DNA of 29,654 bases, from the NCBI GenBank assembly GCA_934101145.1, contig CAKOPZ010000019.1:1-29654 (forward strand). Direction: 5' to 3'. The notes under the pieces were generated by a model, which made no database searches, had not been told where the DNA came from, and saw nothing but the letters and a program-made list of their open reading frames with translations. Position numbers and translations under genes: made by a program. The stretch's first letter is position 1, and every line of letters starts with the position of its first letter. The DNA comes from an uncultured Clostridia bacterium (lineage in GTDB: Bacteria; Bacillota; Clostridia; TANB77; CAG-508). This document shows, in pieces, positions 25,023 through 29,654 of this stretch.

Positions 25023-25760
25023 TTACTTTTTTTGAATCGTACTTTCATATCTTTCTATTGTCTTATCTATTTCTCCATCAAAAACAAGCTTTCCTTTTTC
25101 CATTAGTATTCCTCTTTGACAAAATTCTTTAGCCACACCTGTAGCATGAGTTACAAATAATAAAGTAACATTATCATTTGAAATAATCTCATTAATTTTC
25201 TTTATGCACTTGTTTTTAAATTCTTCATCTCCTACACTTAAAGCCTCATCAACAATTAATATTTCAGGTTTTATATTTACATTTATTGAAAACCCAAGTC
25301 TTGCTTTCATACCACTAGAATAAGTTCTTACTGGTTGATCTATATACTCACCTATCTGCGAAAAATCAATTATAGTCTCTTCAACTTCTTCTATTTCCTT
25401 ATTTTTAAGTCCGAGTAATTGTCCTTTTAAATAAATATTTTCTCTTCCTGTAAACTCTGGGTCAAATCCAGAAGTTAGTTCCAAAAGAGCACTTACTCTT
25501 CCATTTACAACAATTTCACCTTCTGTTGGATAACATACTCCTGTTATCATTTTAAGTATTGTTGATTTTCCTGCACCATTTTTCCCAAATAATGCAACTG
25601 ATTCTCCTCTTTTTATTGCAAAATTAGCATCATTTACAGCCTTTTTCTCTGTATGAGGAACTTTTTTAAAAAGCAATCCTAATAATCTACGTTTATCATT
25701 TTTAAAAAGTTTGTATGTTTTAGTTACATGTTTGAACTCTATAACATTATCTTTTCCCAT
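25023..25760 (-). CDS. tagH: Teichoic acid ABC exporter ATP-binding protein TagH
   Basis: A 245-residue ABC ATPase. Walker A GKNGAGKST (59-67), the signature SSGMKA (148-153) and Walker B LIVDEA (168-173) are intact; LELTSGFDPEFTGRENIYL is typical of the polysaccharide/teichoic acid exporter subfamily (TagH, KpsT, Wzt). It powers export of the polymer through TagG. It ends without the long C-terminal domain of Bacillus TagH or Wzt, so it is the short form. The start is ATG 25760 with AGGTGG upstream; an earlier in-frame start would overlap tagG by over 50 bases. The start codon is 17 bases past the tagG stop. Confidence 0.92.
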   Translation of the reverse strand: MGKDNVIEFKHVTKTYKLFKNDKRRLLGLLFKKVPHTEKKAVNDANFAIKRGESVALFGKNGAGKSTILKMITGVCYPTEGEIVVNGRVSALLELTSGFDPEFTGRENIYLKGQLLGLKNKEIEEVEETIIDFSQIGEYIDQPVRTYSSGMKARLGFSINVNIKPEILIVDEALSVGDEEFKNKCIKKINEIISNDNVTLLFVTHATGVAKEFCQRGILMEKGKLVFDGEIDKTIERYESTIQKK

Positions 25761-25776
25761 TTTTCCACCTACTTTT

Positions 25777-26583
25777 CTATAATACATCTGGTATTTCTTT
25801 TTTAAGTTTTCTATATGCCCATAATGCAAGTAATAACATTATTGCCGTAACAATCACAAAATATAACAATCTTTTTGGTTGTTCAAAAAACCATATATTA
25901 TTTATAAAACAATTTCTAAATCCATTTGTCAAAAATGTTACAGGGTTAAACATTAATATCTTCTTTAGCCATCCTATACCAATAGTTTCCGGATTCCAAA
26001 ATATACCAGAAAGCCATAATACAGCTGTGACGAAAGATTTTACTAGATTGGCAAAATCTTTACTTATAGCACCAAGTAATGCTGCAAACAACCCCCAAAA
26101 TGTAAAGAAAAGAAACATACACAATATATAAAAAGGTATTTGAAGCCAATATATTGTTGGACTATGTCCCATAGCCATAAATATTACCATCATTATTGCA
26201 ATAAGTACTAAATTTATTATCAGTTTCGAAATACTAAAAAATGTTGGTATTGTAGAAACTGGAAACTTCATTTTCGTTACAAGATAACTATATTTTCTTA
26301 TTGATTCTACCCCTTGAGCAATCATATCCCCCATATAAAACCATGGAATAAGACCTGTAATTAACCATAAAAAATATGGAAATCCATTTACCGGTTTTCC
26401 TGATTTCATACCTATTTCAAAGGCAAACCAGTAAACAAATATTGTAACTGTAGGTTTTATAACAGCCCAAGACCATCCAAGAGCTGAACCTCTATATGTT
26501 TTTACTATATCTGCTTTTGCAAGTTTAAAAATTTGTTGTCTATACTCTATATGTTCTTTTATAATTTTTATCAAAGTTTTCAA
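25777..26583 (-). CDS. tagG: Teichoic acid ABC exporter permease TagG
   Basis: A 268-residue ABC-2 type permease with six hydrophobic helices. YRGSALGWSWAVIKP near the N-terminus and LSGIFWNPE, then NPVTFLTNGFRNCF are typical of the TagG/KpsM/Wzm exporters. It forms the membrane channel that, with TagH, moves the lipid-linked polymer out of the cell. First gene of the seven-gene operon that ends at 16670. The start is a TTG (no ATG is available before residue ~58) with AAAGGAG about 12 bases upstream. A promoter overlaps a terminator just upstream (26614-26676). Confidence 0.92.
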   Translation of the reverse strand: MKTLIKIIKEHIEYRQQIFKLAKADIVKTYRGSALGWSWAVIKPTVTIFVYWFAFEIGMKSGKPVNGFPYFLWLITGLIPWFYMGDMIAQGVESIRKYSYLVTKMKFPVSTIPTFFSISKLIINLVLIAIMMVIFMAMGHSPTIYWLQIPFYILCMFLFFTFWGLFAALLGAISKDFANLVKSFVTAVLWLSGIFWNPETIGIGWLKKILMFNPVTFLTNGFRNCFINNIWFFEQPKRLLYFVIVTAIMLLLALWAYRKLKKEIPDVL

Positions 26584-26613
26584 GTAATTTTTTCACTCCT
26601 TTATATAATAAAT

Positions 26614-26658
26614 GTCAAAAAAAATGATAATACTATACGCTTGTATAATATTATCATT
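26614..26658 (-). terminator. Terminator ahead of tagG
   Basis: Arms AATGATAATACTATAC and GTATAATATTATCATT (26623-26658, one mismatch) form a long stem followed on the minus strand by eight T. It should end transcription arriving from the 27297-28742 gene. Its 5' arm on the minus strand contains the -10 box of the tagG promoter. Confidence 0.8.
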
Positions 26659-26676
26659 AATCTTGTCATATTTCAA
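26648..26676 (-). promoter_or_regulatory. Probable promoter of the surface-polymer operon
   Basis: Minus strand TTGAAA (26671-26676), 17-base spacer, TAATAT (26648-26653). Transcription would start inside the terminator stem, so the new transcript would lack part of the 5' arm and escape termination. Confidence 0.5.
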
Positions 26677-26681
26677 GTTTT

Positions 26682-27084
26682 TTAGCCATTTATTTTAGTT
26701 TGTATGTCTTCTAATATTTTTGCCAAAGATATATATAAAAATGAAATAACTGCAACAGATGTTCTTGCAAATTCTGCATTAGTTCCAATTATGCTTGAAA
26801 TTTCCATATTTACTCATAAGAGGTCTTATTACTTTCCACTTATCATATTGTTCCCTGCCTGTTTTTTGTCTTTCTTCTTCAATCATTTTTGAAACTTCAC
26901 TTACAAATTCTTTGTCACTACTTGCTTTATAAAATCCTTGATCTATGCATAAAAAAAAGTCCTGTCTAAGCATAGGGGCACTTATAGTAAAAATTTGATG
27001 TGTTTGATAAAATATAGTTGCATACATCACAATTAAAATAATGCTTATAGTTGATGAAATAAAGCATTTAATATCATTTTTCAT
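26682..27084 (-). pseudogene. Small two-helix membrane protein gene, apparently frameshifted
   Basis: The first frame (26779-27084, 101 residues) begins MKNDIKCFISSTISIILIV with one membrane helix (about 8-28) and a charged central part, and ends at a stop after SKYGNFKHNWN. One base further on, a second frame stays open from ATG 26807 to a stop at 26682-26684 (41 residues, EISSIIGTNAEF, then a hydrophobic helix VAVISFLYISLAKIL). Joined they would make about 135 residues with a helix at each end. I do not recognise the protein. There is no clear RBS before either ATG, so the reading as a broken gene is likely but not certain; two short overlapping genes are possible. Confidence 0.4.
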
Positions 27085-27214
27085 ATTAGTTCTATCAAAA
27101 AATAGAATTAATTGTTATATTATTTGCATTGCTATATTCATTCTTTTCTTCTAATGGAATAATTGTTACTTTTGTGTTTTTAAAGCTACTTGTAAAAAAC
27201 GAAAAATCGCATAT

Positions 27215-27275
27215 TAAAAAATTAACACACCAGTCTTGACAAGGTCTAAAAAATTTACACACTAATCTTGACAAG
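27215..27275. repeat. Tandem 29-bp repeat resembling IS termini
   Basis: Two direct copies, 27215-27243 and 27247-27275, match at 26 of 29 positions (TAAAAAATT-ACACAC..-TCTTGACAAG). They lie 22 bases beyond the stop of the variable-region protein. The ACACAC..TCTTGACA pattern recalls the ends of IS256-type insertion sequences in clostridia; this is from memory and tentative. The nearby frame 27095-27280 (minus) is open but begins inside the repeats, so I treat it as non-coding or remnant. Confidence 0.65.
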
Positions 27276-27296
27276 CTCATTTATTTTGAGGTCACA

Positions 27297-28742
27297 TTAA
27301 AGTGCGACCAAGACCGGACGGAACGAAATGTCGCTGAAGCTACTACCATTGAAGTAGATGAAACCGAACACGCCTGCAACCGTACCCTTATCGTAAGAGC
27401 CTCCGCGTCTGAAGAAACTAGCGCCCGATTCAGGAAAGTTAGAGTAATCGCCGTACCACGATGTGCTACCTTTACCTCTTGTGCTCGTCTCATATACTAC
27501 GTCTCCATATTTATTTGAATTTGCATTATAATTGCTTATACCAGCACCTAGATCATCATCTTCACTATACACGTTCTTCGTCTTTGCGTCTCCATTTTCT
27601 AAGTTACTACCTTCACCATTACTTCCGCTATCTACATATGCTGCTACATATTCCCAGGCTCCTCCGCTCATATCATACACTCCATGTACTGTTCCTGTTG
27701 TACTTGCCTTTACTCCTTGTGTACTTGTATAATCATTTGTTGTTCCTGTATCTTTTGATGCATTTGCACTATTTCCTGCTGAGCCTGTTATGAAACTACT
27801 ACTATTATTTATCCATACTTCTTCATTTTGCTTTCCATATTTACTCTTACTTAAGTATGCTACTGCTCCCCATTCATCGTTTTTCATCATATGGCTATTT
27901 AGATTTGCATTTCTTAATGTATTGCTGTCATAATTTAAGCAATTTGTATATATATCATTTACATTTATACTTCTCCAACTTTGTACTCCTGGTTGTATTT
28001 TTATTGTATTATTACTTCCTGCATTACTACTTGTTGCATTACTTCTACTTGCTTCAAATTTTGCTACCCATATTCCGCTTATCGTTTGTCCATAGTTAAA
28101 CGCTGGATGGATATTCCAGTTTCCTTGGCCACTTGAATTTTGGAAACTTGTTCTTCCTGTACTTGTTTCATTTGTTAATCCTTTCATAAACTCTACTTCT
28201 ATTGTCCCTGCTCCTTCAGCTGGTGTTGTAGAATTTATATCTGCTCCACTTTGATGGTATCCACTTGTTATACTATATGCATATCTTGGTATCCATACCC
28301 ACATACTTCCATCATTTGTCTTTGCATTTGCCCATTTCTTTGCTGTATAATCATACCACTCTGGGTCACTTCCTGTTGTTTCTACCCAACTACTTCCATT
28401 CCATTTTATTGGTGTCATTCCACTTCCTAGTTTTGGGGTATTTACTCCTTTTTTCTCACTATAACTTCCGTCACTTGGTAATGTTGTCTCTTCTACATTT
28501 CCTCCACCATTTGTATCATCCTCTGCCAATTCATTTAATAGTCTATCCATTTCTTCATTATCTTTCGCTATACTATTTGAATACATCTCTTTCGCCTGTT
28601 TTGCTTTTTTTATTATTCCATTTTGTCCTAGCACTGCATTTATACTTACTGTTGCAAGTATTATCAAAACTACAATGGTTACAACTAACGCTATTAGCGT
28701 TATTCCTTTGTTTTCTTGTCTTTTCTTTTCCTTATGTTCCAT
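27297..28742 (-). CDS. Prepilin-like surface protein with FGE/C-type-lectin domain and DGR-type variable region
   Basis: A 481-residue surface protein. Residues 1-12 are basic and polar; G13-ITLIALVVTIVVLIILA is a prepilin-like cleavage site and helix with Ala at +5 in place of Glu; 40-75 is a charged helix; about 80-110 is a linker. The rest resembles the formylglycine-generating-enzyme/C-type-lectin fold (MWVWIPRYAYSI; FNYGQTISGIWVAKFEAS; GVYDMSGGAWEYVAAY). The last ~55 residues end in FFRRGGSYDKGTVAGVF, then FNGSSFSDISFRPVLVAL, the arrangement of a DGR variable region, and this part alone uses GC-ending codons. It may bind a ligand at the cell surface with a diversified face. RBS AAGGAGAT; own promoter 28774-28802. 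The N-terminus is nearly identical to the 10439-11017 protein. Confidence 0.85.
   Translation of the reverse strand: MEHKEKKRQENKGITLIALVVTIVVLIILATVSINAVLGQNGIIKKAKQAKEMYSNSIAKDNEEMDRLLNELAEDDTNGGGNVEETTLPSDGSYSEKKGVNTPKLGSGMTPIKWNGSSWVETTGSDPEWYDYTAKKWANAKTNDGSMWVWIPRYAYSITSGYHQSGADINSTTPAEGAGTIEVEFMKGLTNETSTGRTSFQNSSGQGNWNIHPAFNYGQTISGIWVAKFEASRSNATSSNAGSNNTIKIQPGVQSWRSINVNDIYTNCLNYDSNTLRNANLNSHMMKNDEWGAVAYLSKSKYGKQNEEVWINNSSSFITGSAGNSANASKDTGTTNDYTSTQGVKASTTGTVHGVYDMSGGAWEYVAAYVDSGSNGEGSNLENGDAKTKNVYSEDDDLGAGISNYNANSNKYGDVVYETSTRGKGSTSWYGDYSNFPESGASFFRRGGSYDKGTVAGVFGFIYFNGSSFSDISFRPVLVAL
27300..27470 (-). other. Candidate DGR variable region at the 3' end of the surface gene
   Basis: Codon use changes abruptly here: TGG TAC GGC GAT TAC, TTC AGA CGC GGA GGC, ATT TCG TTC CGT CCG GTC TTG GTC GCA. 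The preceding 1,250 bases use AT-ending codons. Known DGR target genes carry such a 3' block copied from a template repeat; the invariant 3' tail (ATTTCGTTCCGTCCGGTC) would be the homing site. The 5' boundary is approximate. No template repeat or reverse transcriptase is in this window. Confidence 0.7.
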
Positions 28743-28773
28743 TTATTTTATCTCCTTTTCCATTTTTTTATTT

Positions 28774-28802
28774 ATTATACGTTATTTTTTATGTATGTAC
28801 AA
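28774..28802 (-). promoter_or_regulatory. Promoter of the variable-region surface gene
   Basis: Minus strand TTGTAC (28797-28802), 17-base spacer, perfect TATAAT (28774-28779), 31 bases before the start at 28742. Confidence 0.75.
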
Positions 28803-29095
28803 TGTTTTTACAAATTTGTAATATTTCTGTAATATACCTGTAACATTTGACTAATCTTATCTTCTTTATTAATTTATCTAAACTATCTCTATATGTTTTT
28901 AATGTTAATATTTTGCCTTATATATCACATTTTTCTACAATACTTTTTCATATATTCTAGCCATTTTAAATTATTTCTATTCATTTATATTACATTATTA
29001 CAAACTTATTTTTATCTTGTTTTCTATCCACCACCTCTTTCACTTAAAGCACACAAACTCTCTTCCACAGACATGCAAAAAAGACAGCAAACAAA

Positions 29096-29342
<247 letters not shown>

Positions 29343-29381
29343 TTCTTTTGTGTGCTCCCTTTGTTTATTTTTTACTTTTTT

Positions 29382-29411
29382 AGTATATCATTTACTATTC
29401 ATAAATTGCAA
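29382..29411 (-). promoter_or_regulatory. Promoter of CA-repeat cassette 2
   Basis: Minus strand TTGCAA (29406-29411), 18-base spacer, TATACT (29382-29387); equivalent to 11366-11395 in cassette 1. Confidence 0.6.
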
Positions 29412-29500
29412 TACTTTTTACTAAGTTTCTAGCATAATAGTTACTGGATAATGTTTTTTGTAGGGCATAGAGAGTAAGCGCTCAATGAAACGGCGTATTT

Positions 29501-29545
29501 AAAATCAGGAATATATTAGCATTTATCTAATAATCCTGATTTTAT
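29501..29545. terminator. Bidirectional terminator after the right-edge gene
   Basis: AAAATCAGGA pairs with TCCTGATTTT, extended by TATTAG/CTAATA, with A/T runs on both sides. It ends the minus-strand gene that stops at 29542. The stretch 29432-29500 holds nothing I can identify. Confidence 0.8.
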
Positions 29546-29654
29546 TTTTTATTTTCTACAGCTGGTTCATTGAAATTAAAATCTAACATACCATAAGTTG
29601 CAATCATATCATCTTTTACCCATGCTCTAAATGTAGCTTCAGGAATTGAATGTT
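29542..29654 (-). CDS. C-terminal end of an unidentified gene at the right edge
   Basis: The last 36 codons of a minus-strand gene are visible (HSIPEATFRAWVKDDMIATY, then GMLDFNFNEPAVENKK, stop TAA at 29542-29544). AT-rich codon use fits the genome and the stop runs into a good terminator, so this is a real gene end. The fragment is too short and unfamiliar to name. Confidence 0.6.
   Translation of the reverse strand, partial: HSIPEATFRAWVKDDMIATYGMLDFNFNEPAVENKK

Noticed and set aside
26682..27296. DGR accessory gene (Avd) or template repeat next to the variable region
   Set aside because: The short frames here have membrane helices and no four-helix Avd character, and I see no second copy of the variable-region sequence in the window.
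27461..28843. Several plus-strand frames rich in Leu, Tyr and His opposite the surface protein gene
   Set aside because: Low-complexity antisense of a Thr/Ser/Asn-rich coding sequence.

Overview
The window looks like a chromosomal piece of an AT-rich (roughly 70% A+T by eye), Gram-positive, gut-type Clostridia-like bacterium. The evidence is strong GGAGG ribosome binding sites, TTGACA/TATAAT promoters with 17 bp spacing, a TagGH/TagF-type teichoic acid locus, SH3b/dockerin wall proteins, an IscR-IscS pair and a typical Firmicutes TyrS. No rRNA, tRNA, CRISPR array or intact transposase was seen.

Layout. 1-2624: a partial gene at the edge, two solitary GC-richer orphan genes (281-751 and 2188-2574), each with its own promoter and terminator, and between them a membrane-anchored lipoprotein-like gene and a DUF378 membrane protein. 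2658-5998 (minus): a four-gene operon, UgtP/MGDG-synthase-like glycosyltransferase, PlsC-like acyltransferase, IscR, cysteine desulfurase. 6196-10095 (minus): two exported wall proteins, a glucosaminidase-like SH3b/dockerin protein and a membrane-anchored SH3b/cadherin-like protein. 10439-11400 (minus): a prepilin-like protein preceded by a small CA-repeat cassette. 11482-13666 (plus): tyrS and a CsbB/GtrB-type glycosyltransferase, followed by a run of hairpins. 13846-14904 (minus): a membrane O-acyltransferase. 15028-15166: a palindromic MITE-like element. 15260-16623 (plus): a frameshifted CsbB-like gene and a GtrA-like flippase gene. 16670-26583 (minus): a seven-gene surface-polymer operon (tagG, tagH, TarI-SDR fusion, two TagF-like transferases, YfhO, GT2). 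26682-27280: small, apparently decayed sequence with IS-end-like repeats. 27297-28742 (minus): a surface protein with prepilin-like N-terminus and formylglycine-enzyme-like (C-type-lectin fold) C-terminus. 28743-29432: a second CA-repeat cassette. 29542-29654: the C-terminal end of an unknown gene.

How it fits together. Most of the window builds and decorates the cell surface. The tag genes make and export a polyol-phosphate polymer. The GT2/GtrA/YfhO set matches the known three-component scheme (undecaprenyl-P-sugar synthase, flippase, outer-face transferase) that glycosylates teichoic acids, and the UgtP-like and PlsC-like proteins make glycolipid and phospholipid.

The most interesting signals are two. 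First, the last ~170 bases of the 27297-28742 gene have the look of a diversity-generating retroelement (DGR) variable region on a prepilin-like surface protein, with no reverse transcriptase or template repeat in the window. Second, a duplicated module lies upstream of both prepilin-like genes: promoter, RBS, short ORF interrupted by a (CA)n tract (n=10 and n=14), terminator. In both copies the conserved downstream reading frame is out of phase with the start and would be restored by a change of one CA unit, which suggests a phase-variable small gene linked to these surface proteins.
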